Assembly (NCBI GenBank): GCA_029776225.1
Contig: JAKOTR010000035.1
Coordinates: forward strand, 1 to 64,000
Length of the DNA stretch: 64,000 bases
Source: Acidobacteriota bacterium
Lineage (GTDB): Bacteria > Acidobacteriota > Terriglobia > Bryobacterales > Bryobacteraceae
Direction: 5' to 3'
Shown one piece after another: positions 1 through 10,491 of the stretch (positions are counted from its first letter, which is position 1; each line of letters begins with the position of its first letter). Both the position numbers and the translations under genes were made by a program. The notes under the pieces were generated by a model. That model saw nothing but the letters and a program-made list of their open reading frames with translations, was not told where the DNA came from and searched no databases.

Positions 1-295
1 AACTCGACTCTCCTGACCCATTATCTGTCACTGGGCAAGAGGAAGTAACGGAGACTTGGCCGGCCGGGATGCCATCCAGCCGTGATTCTCATGTATAGGG
101 GAGGGCCTGTTTTTTTCTCCTTGAGGAGCAGAATCGAAAAAAACGCATGACATGGCCATCATGACCACCCAGCGCTCGGGGAAGGGCAGGCGAACAAGCG
201 AGGCGTGGCGTCCAAAAATGGACTCCAAAACGCCACCAAACGGACTCCGGGCAAGCAAGGGAGTCACGCAAGTGGTTGTAAGTATTTGAGTTATT
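1..295. other. No gene found; region downstream of tRNA-Pro
   Basis: No convincing coding sequence is seen on either strand. The octamer GGACTCCA/GGACTCCG occurs twice about 20 bases apart near 220-250. A weak terminator-like hairpin lies at 137-163 (separate entry). The 3' side of a tRNA gene is a common integration site, but no integrase or att duplication is visible here. Confidence 0.5.
137..163 (-). terminator. Possible Rho-independent terminator of the atp-tRNA-Pro transcript
   Basis: Read on the minus strand, a short hairpin with CATGA/TCATG arms (146-150 and 159-163), whose loop contains the palindrome ATGGCCAT, is followed by CG and seven T residues (137-143). The stem is weak, so this is tentative. 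It would end the minus-strand transcript leaving tRNA-Pro. Confidence 0.3.
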
Positions 296-373
296 TGGTC
301 GGGCCGCCGGGATTTGAACCCGGGACCTCTTGCACCCCAAGCAAGCGCGCTAGCCAGGCTGCGCCACGGCCCG
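296..373 (-). tRNA. tRNA-Pro (anticodon GGG)
   Basis: On the minus strand the sequence folds as a complete cloverleaf. A 7-bp acceptor stem CGGGCCG/CGGCCCG is followed by discriminator A and an encoded CCA tail (298-296). The anticodon stem CTTGC/GCAAG encloses loop TTGGGGT, giving anticodon GGG. The T loop GTTCAAATC is canonical, and the 5' C1 with GTGGCGCAGCCTGG in the D arm is typical of bacterial tRNA-Pro. It lies 37 bases beyond the atpC stop codon on the same strand, so it may be processed from the ATP synthase transcript. Confidence 0.95.
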
Positions 374-410
374 AACCTTATTCATTCTATCGCATGGCAG
401 GCGTTGTCTT

Positions 411-677
411 TTACTCGCCCAGTGTTTCGGCAGATCCCGCCAGTACTCGCGCGTGGTCCTCCGACATCTCCAGCCAGCCGCCGTCGATCCGGATCGCCTG
501 CCGCCTTCCCTGAATCACGTAGGTCAGCTCGCCGCTCCCGAGTTCGGCCAGCAGCGACGCGTGCCCGGGCAGCAAGCCCAGATACCCGTTCGCTGCCGGA
601 ATCTGGGCTTCGCTTACGTGCTCGCGCACGAGCAGCCGTTCCGGCGTCGCTACTTCCAGCAAGAATGTCTCCGGCAT
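411..677 (-). CDS. atpC: F1Fo ATP synthase epsilon subunit, short form
   Basis: Encodes 88 residues of the F1 central stalk subunit epsilon. The whole N-terminal beta-sandwich is present (start MPETFLLEVATPERLL, then IPAANGYLGLLPGHASLL). The protein stops where that domain ends, so the C-terminal helical hairpin found in the usual 130-140 residue epsilon is absent. That hairpin is the part known to inhibit ATP hydrolysis. It is the last gene of the atp operon, 11 bases after atpD. Short epsilon subunits are known in some other phyla, so a natural short form is likelier than a broken gene: the end is a clean TAA and no remnant of a second domain is seen before the tRNA. Confidence 0.93.
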   Translation of the reverse strand: MPETFLLEVATPERLLVREHVSEAQIPAANGYLGLLPGHASLLAELGSGELTYVIQGRRQAIRIDGGWLEMSEDHARVLAGSAETLGE

Positions 678-688
678 CGCTCTTACCG

Positions 689-2188
<1,500 letters not shown>

Positions 2189-2192
2189 CTAA

Positions 2193-3056
2193 TCACATCT
2201 GCGCCGCTGCGCCGCTCACCACTTCGATCAGTTCTTTGGTGATGCTGGCCTGCCGCACGCGGTTCATGTACAGCGTCAACTTGTCGATCATCTCTTCGGC
2301 GTTTGTAGTCGCCGCTTCCATCGCCGTCATGCGCGCTGCATGCTCCGCCGCCGCCGATTCCAGCATCGCCTGGTACACGACGATCTCCACGTATCGCGGC
2401 AGCAGCCCGTTCAGCAACTGCTGAGCCGGCTGCTCGTAGATATAGTCGCGCCCGCCCGATCCCGCCGGCACTTCCACCGGAAGCACCTTGAGCACCGTCA
2501 GCTTCTGCGCCATTACGCTCTTGAACTCGTTGTAAATCAGATAGACCGCGTCTACCTCGCACTCCTCGAACCGGCGCCGCGCGTCGGCAGCCACTTCCGC
2601 GGCGTCGGAAAACCGGGCCGTCTGGGAGATGCCGGTTTTCTCGGCCACGATTTGCGCTCCGCGCTTGCGGAAAAAGTCGCGCCCTTTGCGGCCTATCGTG
2701 TACAGCAGCGTTTCCGCGTCCTCGTGTTCCCGCAGAAACTGCTGTGTCGTTTTAATCAGATTGGAGTTGAACGCGCCCGCCAGCCCGCGGTCCGCCGTCA
2801 GCAGCACAACCAGAATTCGTTTTTCCGGCCGCTGTGCGAGCAGCGGGTGCGCCGCCAACTGTTCGTCGCCGGCCAACGCCGCCGCCGCTACGTCTCCCAG
2901 CACCTGCCGGAAAATCGCCGCGTACGGCCGCGCGTCGAGCGCCCTATCCTGTGCCCGGCGGAGTTTTGCCGCCGAGACCATTTTCATCGCCTTGGTGACC
3001 TGCTGCGTGCTTTTTACCGAGCGAATCCGCCGCCGCAGGTCGATCAGTGATGGCAT
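2193..3056 (-). CDS. atpG: F1Fo ATP synthase gamma subunit
   Basis: Encodes the 287-residue gamma subunit, the rotating shaft of F1. The conserved N-terminal helix (MPSLIDLRRRIRSVKSTQQ, then TKAMKMVSAAKLRRAQ) and the C-terminal helix (MTAMEAATTNAEEMIDKL, then RVRQASITKELIEVVSGA) are both intact, as is the central LTADRGLAGAFNSN segment. It sits three bases after atpA, which implies translational coupling in the operon. Confidence 0.98.
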   Translation of the reverse strand: MPSLIDLRRRIRSVKSTQQVTKAMKMVSAAKLRRAQDRALDARPYAAIFRQVLGDVAAAALAGDEQLAAHPLLAQRPEKRILVVLLTADRGLAGAFNSNLIKTTQQFLREHEDAETLLYTIGRKGRDFFRKRGAQIVAEKTGISQTARFSDAAEVAADARRRFEECEVDAVYLIYNEFKSVMAQKLTVLKVLPVEVPAGSGGRDYIYEQPAQQLLNGLLPRYVEIVVYQAMLESAAAEHAARMTAMEAATTNAEEMIDKLTLYMNRVRQASITKELIEVVSGAAAQM

Positions 3057-3059
3057 GAA

Positions 3060-4583
3060 TCAGCTCCGGCTCTCGGAAAGGAATCGCTGCTTGGCCTCTT
3101 GAATCACCGAGTCCAGTTCCGCCCGAAGGGCGTCATCGATCTTCTTCTGCTCGCGGATCTTCGCCAGCAGTCCCGGGTGCGCGTTGTCGACGAACCGGTA
3201 CAGCTCCTGCTCGAACGGCCTGACCTGTTCGACTTCCATGTCGTCCAGATATCCGTTCGTGCCCGCATACAGCGCCAGAATTTGCTTTTCCACCGGCAGC
3301 GGTTCGTATTGCGGCTGCTTCAACAGCTCCGTCAGGCGCGCGCCCCGGTTCAACTGGGCCTGCGAGGCCTTGTCCAGATCCGAACCGAACTGCGCGAACG
3401 CCGCGAGTTCCCTGTACTGCGCCAGATCCAGCCTCAGAGTGCCCGCCACCTGCCGCATCGCCCGGATCTGCGCGTTGCCACCCACGCGGCTCACCGAGAT
3501 GCCCACATCAATGGCCGGCCGTATGTTCGAGTTGAACAGGTCGGCCACCAGGTAGATTTGCCCGTCCGTGATGGAAATTACGTTCGTCGGGATGTAGGCC
3601 GATACGTCGCCCGCCTGCGTTTCAATCACCGGCAAAGCGGTCAGCGACCCTCCGCCCATCTCGTCCGACAGCTTCGCCGCGCGCTCCAGCAGACGGCTGT
3701 GGAGGTAGAACACGTCGCCTGGATACGCCTCGCGCCCGGGCGGCCGCCGCAGCAGCAGCGAGATCTCACGGTATGCCGCCGCGTGCTTCGACAAGTCGTC
3801 GTAGACGCACAGCACGTGTCGCTTGTTGTCGCGGAAGTACTCGCCCATCGCGCAGCCCGCGTAAGGCGCGATGTATTGCATGGGCGCCGGATCGGACGCG
3901 GTGGCCGCCACCACGATGGTGTAATCCATCGCGCCGTACTCTTCCAGCGTCTTCACCACCTGGGCCACCGTGGAGCGCTTCTGCCCGATCGCGACGTAAA
4001 TACAAATCACGTCGCCGCCCTTTTGGTTGATGATCGTATCGATCGCGATCGCCGTTTTGCCCGTCTGCCGGTCGCCGATGATCAGCTCGCGCTGTCCCCG
4101 CCCGATCGGGATCATGCTGTCGATCGCCTTGATGCCGGTCTGCAGCGGCTCCTTCACCGGTTGGCGGTCCACTACGCCGGGTGCGAGTCGCTCGATCGGG
4201 AAATATTCGGTGGCCGAGATGGGCCCCTTCTCGTCAAGAGGCTGCCCCAGCGCGTTCACCACGCGCCCGATCAGCGCCTCACCCACGGGCACGGACATGA
4301 TCCGGCCGGTCCGCCGGACCTCGTCCCCTTCCTTGATTTCCGTGTAGTCGCCGAGCAGCACCGCGCCCACCTGATCTTCCTCCAGGTTCAGCGCGATCCC
4401 GGCTACTCCGTGTGGAAATTCGATCAGCTCGCCCGCCATGACCTTTTCCAGGCCATAGACGCGCGCAATTCCGTCTCCGACCGAAATCACCGAGCCAATT
4501 TCGGAGACTTCAACCGCTTTATCGTAATTCTCGATTTCCTCGCGGAGTATCCGCTCGATTTCGTCCGCTCGAAGCTGAGCCAT
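3060..4583 (-). CDS. atpA: F1Fo ATP synthase alpha subunit
   Basis: Encodes the 507-residue non-catalytic nucleotide-binding alpha subunit of F1. The N-terminal residues [20 protein letters not shown] bind the delta subunit in known enzymes. Walker A is GDRQTGKT (170-177), and the DNRQTGKT-type Gln that marks alpha rather than beta is present. The length is normal for the family. A gap of 92 bases separates it from atpH, the largest gap inside the operon. Confidence 0.98.
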   Translation of the reverse strand: MAQLRADEIERILREEIENYDKAVEVSEIGSVISVGDGIARVYGLEKVMAGELIEFPHGVAGIALNLEEDQVGAVLLGDYTEIKEGDEVRRTGRIMSVPVGEALIGRVVNALGQPLDEKGPISATEYFPIERLAPGVVDRQPVKEPLQTGIKAIDSMIPIGRGQRELIIGDRQTGKTAIAIDTIINQKGGDVICIYVAIGQKRSTVAQVVKTLEEYGAMDYTIVVAATASDPAPMQYIAPYAGCAMGEYFRDNKRHVLCVYDDLSKHAAAYREISLLLRRPPGREAYPGDVFYLHSRLLERAAKLSDEMGGGSLTALPVIETQAGDVSAYIPTNVISITDGQIYLVADLFNSNIRPAIDVGISVSRVGGNAQIRAMRQVAGTLRLDLAQYRELAAFAQFGSDLDKASQAQLNRGARLTELLKQPQYEPLPVEKQILALYAGTNGYLDDMEVEQVRPFEQELYRFVDNAHPGLLAKIREQKKIDDALRAELDSVIQEAKQRFLSESRS

Positions 4584-4675
4584 ATGAACACCTTTGGGTT
4601 ATTGATCGGTTAACGTGGACCGCAGGCTGCTATCGGCGTGTTTCGAAGAACCGCTCTTACGATCTTGTGTTCTGC

Positions 4676-5224
4676 CTACGCTCCCGCTCCCGCCATGCGT
4701 TGTTTCAATGTTTCCAACTGCCCCCGCACCGAGCCGTCGAAAACTCTCGAACCTACCTTGGCGACTACTCCGCCGATCAGGTTCTCGCTCACCTGGAATC
4801 GTGCGCGGGCCCGCTTTCCCGTCGCCCGGCTGAACTCTTCCAGTAGTTTGTCGCGCTGATCGGCTGTCAGCTCCCGCGCCGAAATCACGTCAACTCGCAC
4901 GACGTTGAGGCGCTCGTCCAGCACCATCTCGAACGCTTCCCGGATGTCCCCGATCATCGGCAGCCGCCGGTGATCGATCAGCACCATCACGAACCGCCGA
5001 GCCAGGTCCGCCAGGGGCAACTCCTCCGCCAGGCGCCTTACCACCGCGTGCTTGCGCGCTTTCGGCACTGCCGGAGACTGCAATGCGTTTCGCAAATCCG
5101 TTGACTGCGCCAGGGCGCGTTCGAATTTTTCCAAATCCCCGATTACGGCCTGCGGCGCCACGCCCGGCTTCATAGCCAAGTCCGCCAGCGCCCGCGCATA
5201 CCGGAATGCAACGGCGTTCGGCAC
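4676..5224 (-). CDS. atpH: F1Fo ATP synthase delta subunit
   Basis: Encodes 182 residues matching the F1 delta (OSCP-like) stator subunit: N-terminal FRYARALADLA helix region, central LVDHR-like segment VLIDHRRLPMIGDI, and C-terminal domain with RVDVISARELTADQRDKL and ENLIGGVVAKVGSRVFDGSV. These are the expected positions of the family motifs. The gene lies one base downstream of atpF and would be translated from the same message. Confidence 0.96.
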   Translation of the reverse strand: MPNAVAFRYARALADLAMKPGVAPQAVIGDLEKFERALAQSTDLRNALQSPAVPKARKHAVVRRLAEELPLADLARRFVMVLIDHRRLPMIGDIREAFEMVLDERLNVVRVDVISARELTADQRDKLLEEFSRATGKRARARFQVSENLIGGVVAKVGSRVFDGSVRGQLETLKQRMAGAGA

Positions 5225-5225
5225 G

Positions 5226-5801
5226 TTAAGAAACCCTCACTGGCTGGCCCGCGAACCGGTTCCCGATTTCTCCGATCATCGCGTCCACAATCATTTGGTC
5301 TGTTTCCGGCGTCAGCCGTTCCTCAATCTTGGCTGCCGCCAGCTCGATCGCCAGCGCCGCCGAATAGGCCCGCAGTTGCTGCCTGGCCGAGTTCGCCGCC
5401 GCTTGAATCTCCTGCTCTGCCTGCTCCTGGATTTTCTTCAGGCCGCGCTCGGTTAGCGCCCTCATGCGCGCGCTCTCCACCGCCGATTCCTCGCGCGCCC
5501 GCCGCCGCAGTTCTTCTACTTCCGCGTTGAGGCGTTTCAACCGCTGCTCCATTTCCGCATAGCGCGCCTCGGCATCGGCCTGGAACTTCGCGGCTTCGGC
5601 CAGTTCGCGCTGGATAGCAGCCGACCGCGCCGCGAAAAAGCTGCCGGCCTTCTTGTAGATGAAGTATCCCAGCGCCGCTGCCAGGATTACGAAATTGATC
5701 AGCTTCCAAAGGGTGTCCGATCCGGCGTGCCCCGATTCACCATGCTCGGCCGCCAGCGCCGCGACCGCAAAAAAGAGGATAGATACCGTGATCCGCTTCA
5801 A
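5226..5801 (-). CDS. atpF: F1Fo ATP synthase b subunit (second copy, with N-terminal leader)
   Basis: Encodes a 191-residue stator b subunit. A signal-peptide-like stretch (MKRITVSILFFAVAALAAEH) comes first. A membrane segment (about residues 31-50, LWKLINFVILAAALGYFIY) follows, and then a long charged coiled coil rich in Ala, Glu and Arg. The start overlaps the preceding b-type gene by four bases (ATGA), so the two b-type subunits are coupled and probably form a heterodimeric stalk. The extra leader before the membrane anchor is unusual compared with E. coli AtpF, but leaders of this sort are known in some b subunits. Confidence 0.92.
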   Translation of the reverse strand: MKRITVSILFFAVAALAAEHGESGHAGSDTLWKLINFVILAAALGYFIYKKAGSFFAARSAAIQRELAEAAKFQADAEARYAEMEQRLKRLNAEVEELRRRAREESAVESARMRALTERGLKKIQEQAEQEIQAAANSARQQLRAYSAALAIELAAAKIEERLTPETDQMIVDAMIGEIGNRFAGQPVRVS

Positions 5802-6247
5802 GCCGGTCTCCTGCTCAGAATGGCTTGCACGATTTGGTCCGACAGGGCGCCCGCGTCCTTCCTCAAGGCCTCCTTGGATGCTGCGAGTTCCGCCTCGAGC
5901 TGCGCGCCGGCTTCCTTCACCATCTGTGCCGCCCGCTCGCGCGCTTCCTTCAGAGTCTGCTCGTGCTCCTGCTGCAGTTTTTGCCGGAACTCTTCCTGCT
6001 CGCGGTACAGCTCATTGCGTGCCGCCCGCAGCGCTTCATCGTACTCCGCCGCCATGGCGGAAGCCTTTTCCAGGCTCTCTTGGGCGCGTTTCCGGGCCCC
6101 TTCGGTCGCCTCGAACCTCGCGGTCAAGACCTTTTCCACCGGCTGGAAGTAGACCTTCTTGAGGTAGAAATGAAGCAGCAAAACAATAATAAGGGTGGGA
6201 ACCGCTTCCAGCAGAAGTCCGGTTAACGCCCGCAGAGTTTCTTCCAT
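5798..6247 (-). CDS. atpF': F1Fo ATP synthase b-type subunit (b')
   Basis: Encodes 149 residues: a single N-terminal membrane helix (about 10-30) followed by a highly charged coiled coil (ARFEATEGARKRAQESLEKA and on), the architecture of AtpF/AtpF'. It is the first gene of the operon. Genes for the c ring (atpE), subunit a (atpB) and atpI, which often precede it, are not upstream, where a Gfo/Idh/MocA gene lies. The Fo membrane rotor must therefore be encoded elsewhere. Whether this copy is called b or b' is arbitrary from sequence alone. Confidence 0.88.
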   Translation of the reverse strand: MEETLRALTGLLLEAVPTLIIVLLLHFYLKKVYFQPVEKVLTARFEATEGARKRAQESLEKASAMAAEYDEALRAARNELYREQEEFRQKLQQEHEQTLKEARERAAQMVKEAGAQLEAELAASKEALRKDAGALSDQIVQAILSRRPA

Positions 6248-6440
6248 CGGATTGCTATCGAGGACGCCTAAAGAAAACGCTTCGAAATACGCGAGACGCT
6301 TTGAAATCTCAACCTAACACTATCGGCCATATCCGGTCAACTCTTTACGGTGCTACTCGCTGCCTCGAATGGTTCTTTCGACGCCGGGACAGGGTGGACC
6401 CCTGTGAGACCGGTGCAGCGGAGCTTTGGCGCGGGCTGGA

Positions 6441-7829
6441 TTAGCCCTTCTTGTTGGGCTCCACGCCCATTTTCTCGATCTCGTTGAAGTACACGCGGCG
6501 TCCCTCGTCCATGGCGAGGTTCGCAAGAATCACCATGGTGGAATCGGCGAGCCCGATCTCAAGGTCGGCGCGCGGCTTCTTGCCGGTGCGGCAGGATTCG
6601 AAGAACGAATCCATTTGCACGTCGACAGGGTTCCGATCCTCCTGCGGGACCATCACACCCTTGCGGTACATCCACATGCGGGCGTACTTCAACTCGCGTT
6701 CCAGGAACGATTCCTTACCGGTGACCAGGTCACGCGACAACATGAGCGGCAGTCCGCGGCGGCCGGCAGCGGTGCTGGTGAGCGTAGCGCTCGCCACGGC
6801 GGCCTTTTCCTTCTGTTCGGCAGGGGAGGGCTGCTGCGGGCTGGGTTCGTAATACCACATGGCGATTGCCGGCTCTCTGTCCGTGCCGACCGTGATCTCA
6901 ATCGTGCCCTCGGTGCCCAAAATCGTCTCGCCGAACTCGGTCCGGGTGCCACCGAACAGGTTCAGGTGGCGATTGCTGCTGATCGCCTGGTACATCATCT
7001 TCTGCCCTTTCGGGTACTTGAAGATGAGCTGAATATTGTCGTAGACGTCGCGGCCGTCCTTGCGCAGATCCAGCCCGCCCACGCCGACGACGAACTCGGG
7101 TTGGGAGCCGAAGATCCAGTCCGCCACGTCAATCTGGTGCGACGCCAGCTCGGCGGTCAAGCCGCCGGAGAACTCACGGAAAAGCCGCCAGTTCAGCTCG
7201 CGCTGCCGCGTCGGGAACGGCTTCATGGTCCAGCCGGGGTTCCGGTTCCACTGCGCGTTGATATGCGTGACCTGCCCGATCAAGCCCTTGTCGATCGCCT
7301 CTTTAGCCGTCTGATAGAACTGGCTGTAGCGGCGCTGCAATCCTACCTGAATGATTTGCTTCGGCCGTTCGGCGGCAAGCTTCCGCAGTGCGTGAACCTC
7401 CTCGGGCTTGAACACGAGGCTCTTTTCGCAGAAGACGTGCTTGCCGGCGAGCAGGGCATCGCGGGTGACCCGGAAATGCTCGTAAAGCGGCGTTGCGATG
7501 ATGACCGCGTCGATATCCTTCCTGGTGAGCAGCTCGCGGTAATCCGCGTACATCGCCGGATTGTTGCCGGCCGCCTCCGCACCCTTTTTCAGATGGGGCT
7601 CATAAACGTCGCAGACCGCCACGCACCGGCCCGAGTCGATCTTGGTGAGGTGTTGCAGCAGGTATTGCCCGCGCCCCCCAGTTCCAATCACCGCGTACGG
7701 CACCTGGTCGCTGGCTGCCTTAGCCTTCCGGATTGCCGGGCCGGCAACGCGCGTTGCAGCGGCGGTAGCGGCGACGGCGCCAGTGGTTTTCAATAAGTCG
7801 CGTCGGGTGAGATCGGGTGTTTTGGCCAT
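6441..7829 (-). CDS. Gfo/Idh/MocA family oxidoreductase, Tat-exported
   Basis: Encodes 462 residues of an NAD(P)-dependent sugar or inositol dehydrogenase-like protein. A twin-arginine leader (TRRDLLKTTGAVAATAAA, Arg9-Arg10) suggests folded export. The Rossmann loop is GTGGRG (49-54), and the EKP motif of the family reads EKS (135-137). I start at 7829 because AGAGGA stands about eight bases before that ATG. A further upstream in-frame ATG would place extra residues before the Tat signal. Substrate cannot be read from sequence; Tat-exported members are common in this kind of genome. The gene stands alone between the atp operon and a BrkB-family gene. Confidence 0.88.
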   Translation of the reverse strand: MAKTPDLTRRDLLKTTGAVAATAAATRVAGPAIRKAKAASDQVPYAVIGTGGRGQYLLQHLTKIDSGRCVAVCDVYEPHLKKGAEAAGNNPAMYADYRELLTRKDIDAVIIATPLYEHFRVTRDALLAGKHVFCEKSLVFKPEEVHALRKLAAERPKQIIQVGLQRRYSQFYQTAKEAIDKGLIGQVTHINAQWNRNPGWTMKPFPTRQRELNWRLFREFSGGLTAELASHQIDVADWIFGSQPEFVVGVGGLDLRKDGRDVYDNIQLIFKYPKGQKMMYQAISSNRHLNLFGGTRTEFGETILGTEGTIEITVGTDREPAIAMWYYEPSPQQPSPAEQKEKAAVASATLTSTAAGRRGLPLMLSRDLVTGKESFLERELKYARMWMYRKGVMVPQEDRNPVDVQMDSFFESCRTGKKPRADLEIGLADSTMVILANLAMDEGRRVYFNEIEKMGVEPNKKG

Positions 7830-7896
7830 GCCATAGTCCTCTCGTGTCAAGACGTCTTCGGTAGGATCTCCGTAACCTAAAGTATAGAGTATAGGG

Positions 7897-8808
7897 TTAG
7901 CTGTCCTGAGATGCAATCGGGCCGCCCGCAGCCGCCAACTGCCGGGAGCGCCGCGCGGACCATTCCGCGCCCGCCAAAATGATCATAGCTCCCAGGAAAC
8001 TCCACACAATGATGGTCACGGAGTAATAAAACGGGCCGTATTCGGCGTGAAGTTTTTGCCGCCAGAGCGTCCAGCTCAACAAGTTAATGTTTTTCAAGAT
8101 TTCAAGCGCGATGCCAACAAGAATTGCCGCCGGCAGCACCGACCGCCACGGTATCCGGGCGTTGGGCAGCAGCCAGTAGACCAGAAAAAGGATCAATATC
8201 GAAACCGGCAGGGCCGCCATCTTGTATGCCACGACGTCCAGGAAGGGAAAGTGCGGGAACGCGGCCCCAACGCGCTTCACGTTCATGCTGCTCAGCACCG
8301 TGGAAGCCAGCGCCAGGCTGCCGCAGCAGAAGATCATCCCCAGCGAGATCGCCTGGTTCTTCAAATAGCTCCTGTTCTTTGTCACGCCCCAGGCCTTGTT
8401 GAGCGCGATCTCGAGCGGTACAAAAACTCCATTGGCGGTGAAGATTAGCAGGGCCAGCGAGAGCGCCTGGGAGCCCCGCGAGTTGACGGCGGCCAACAGG
8501 TTGTCGCGGATGAACCCGACCATCGTGCCGTGATCGCCGACGTCGCCCGGAAAATAATCGTCCAGCACCAACCCCACTGCCTGCAGCGCGCCTCCCCATC
8601 CGAGCAGATGGCGGCAGATGGACAGGACGATGATCAGAAACGGAAAGAACGACAGCAGAACGCTCGCGGCGATGGCCAGCGCGTAAACGTGCACTTCGAT
8701 CTCCATCCAGTACGACAGAGTCGGACCGAATGTGCGCCGGAACCACCCTTCGGGCGGCGCTGACAGCACTGGCCGCGTCGCTTCCCCCATATAAATTTCA
8801 GCGTACAC
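7897..8808 (-). CDS. YihY/BrkB-family inner-membrane protein
   Basis: Encodes about 303 residues with six predicted hydrophobic segments typical of the YihY/UPF0761 family (formerly annotated as ribonuclease BN). Conserved features include LLSFFPFLIIVLS near the first helix, the central VPLEIALNKAWGV, and RIPWRSVLPAAILVGIALEILK near the C terminus. The true function of the family is unknown. The start is either GTG at 8808 or ATG at 8790; neither has a strong ribosome-binding site. It is divergent from the lactate-permease family gene, leaving only 39 bases for both promoters. Confidence 0.85.
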   Translation of the reverse strand: MYAEIYMGEATRPVLSAPPEGWFRRTFGPTLSYWMEIEVHVYALAIAASVLLSFFPFLIIVLSICRHLLGWGGALQAVGLVLDDYFPGDVGDHGTMVGFIRDNLLAAVNSRGSQALSLALLIFTANGVFVPLEIALNKAWGVTKNRSYLKNQAISLGMIFCCGSLALASTVLSSMNVKRVGAAFPHFPFLDVVAYKMAALPVSILILFLVYWLLPNARIPWRSVLPAAILVGIALEILKNINLLSWTLWRQKLHAEYGPFYYSVTIIVWSFLGAMIILAGAEWSARRSRQLAAAGGPIASQDS

Positions 8809-8847
8809 GTTCTCGGCGGGGCGCCGTATGTGATACGATCCCGCTGC

Positions 8848-10491
8848 ATGAGCCAGGTCTGGATCCAGAACTATAACCCGCTGGGGAATGCCGCGCTGTC
8901 AACCGCTGTCGCGGCGATCCCCGTCTGCCTGCTCTTTTACCTTCTCGCCGTCCGCAAAACGATCGCATGGCGCGCGGCGGTGTACGCATTTCTCGCCGCC
9001 ATCGGGCTGGCAATTGCGGTTTTCGGCATGCCGCCGGTCATGGTGGGCGGCGCCGTCGCTCACGGGGTTCTCTATGGGATTGTCAGGATCGCCTGGACGT
9101 TGGTCGCGGCCGTGTTCGTATACGATCTGACGGTTGAAAGCGGCCATTTCGAAATCATCAAGGAATCGATCGGCGCCATTACGCCCGACCGGCGTTTGCA
9201 GGTGCTGCTGATTGCTCTGGCGTTTGGCGCGTTGCTGGAAGGAGCCGGTGGCGGCGGCGCTCCCGTGGCGGTGTGCGGCGCGATGATGATCGGGCTCGGC
9301 TTCAAACCGTTCGACGCCGCCGTGCTCTGCCTGATCGCAAACACCGCACCGGTCGCCTGGGGCGGAGTCGGCAACCCCATCCGCACGCTGGCCGCAGTTA
9401 CGAACCTGCCCGAAGCGGATCTGAGCGCCATGACAGGCCGCATCCTGCCCTGGACCGCTATGATCCTGCCGTTCTGGCTGGTTCGCACGCAGGTCAAGAC
9501 CCGCGAGATGTTTCAGGTCTGGCCCGGCCTGGCGGCCTGCGGTTTGAGCTTTGCGATTATCCAATTCTTCTGGTCGAATTACGTCGACGCTGCGCTGGTG
9601 GACATCATGGGCGGCATCGGCACCATCGTGCTCCTGACGCTGTTCTTCAAGCTCTGGCAGCCGAAGCACGTCTGGCGCTACCCCGGAGAAAAGCCCGCCT
9701 TCGAGCCGAAGAAGCGCCCCTTTCGCGAGGTGCTGCATGCCTGGTCTCCGTTTCTGCTGCTCTCGGCGCTTGTGCTGGTCTGGGGCTATCCGCCGGTGAC
9801 AAGGACTCTCGATGTTGTGACGTGGAAGGCGCCGGTGCCGGGCCTGCATCAAGCGGTGGTGCGCACACCGCCCGTGGTCGCATCCAATTACGCCGAAACA
9901 GCCGTATTTGATTTCGCCTGGCTCTCCGCGGTAGGCACCGGCATCTTCGTCGCCGGACTGATCTCCGGTCCGCTCCTGGGGCTTTCCTTCGGCCGCACCC
10001 TGAAGGTCTTCGTCCGCACCTTCTACCGCATGCGGCTGAGCCTGATCGCGATCGTCGCCATGCTCGGCCTCGGATTCGTGACCCGCTACTCCGGAATGGA
10101 CGCGGTGCTGGGGCTCGCGATGGCCAACACCGGCGTTCTGTTCCCGATTTTCGGCACGATGATCGGCTGGCTCGGCGTTGCGCTCACCGGCACCGACGCC
10201 GGCTCCAACGCGCTGTTCGGCAGCTTGCAGGTGATCACCGCGAACCGGCTCGGTCTGGACCCGGTCCTAATGGCCGCGGCCAACACAGCCGGCGGCGTCA
10301 TGGGGAAGATGATCGGGGCGCAGTCGATCGTTGTGGCCTGCACGGCGACGAACCAGATCGGCAAGGAGGGCGACCTGTTCCGCGCAGTGATCAGGCACAG
10401 CATCCCGCTGGCGCTCATTATCGGCCTGATTGTGATGGCGTACGCCTACCTGTTCCCTGGCGTCGTGCCGCACAATCACCGCTTCTGGTAG
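8848..10491 (+). CDS. L-lactate permease (LctP/LldP) family transporter
   Basis: Encodes 547 residues with many membrane helices over its entire length. The N terminus (WIQNYNPLGNAALSTAVAAIP), the GGGGAPVAVCGAMM loop, and the GVALTGTDAGSNALFGSLQV and NTAGGVMGKMIGAQSIVVA blocks match the LctP family, which takes up lactate or glycolate with protons. The family start WxQxYxPLGN places the initiator at 8848. The 3' end overlaps the convergent gene that follows by 16 bases. Substrate preference within the family is not decided by these motifs. Confidence 0.92.
   Translation: MSQVWIQNYNPLGNAALSTAVAAIPVCLLFYLLAVRKTIAWRAAVYAFLAAIGLAIAVFGMPPVMVGGAVAHGVLYGIVRIAWTLVAAVFVYDLTVESGHFEIIKESIGAITPDRRLQVLLIALAFGALLEGAGGGGAPVAVCGAMMIGLGFKPFDAAVLCLIANTAPVAWGGVGNPIRTLAAVTNLPEADLSAMTGRILPWTAMILPFWLVRTQVKTREMFQVWPGLAACGLSFAIIQFFWSNYVDAALVDIMGGIGTIVLLTLFFKLWQPKHVWRYPGEKPAFEPKKRPFREVLHAWSPFLLLSALVLVWGYPPVTRTLDVVTWKAPVPGLHQAVVRTPPVVASNYAETAVFDFAWLSAVGTGIFVAGLISGPLLGLSFGRTLKVFVRTFYRMRLSLIAIVAMLGLGFVTRYSGMDAVLGLAMANTGVLFPIFGTMIGWLGVALTGTDAGSNALFGSLQVITANRLGLDPVLMAAANTAGGVMGKMIGAQSIVVACTATNQIGKEGDLFRAVIRHSIPLALIIGLIVMAYAYLFPGVVPHNHRFW

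Noticed and set aside
205-513. Plus-strand frame reading GPPGFEPGTSCTPSKRASQAAPRPE
   Set aside because: It is the antisense translation of tRNA-Pro, a common false hit; the real feature is the tRNA at 296-373.
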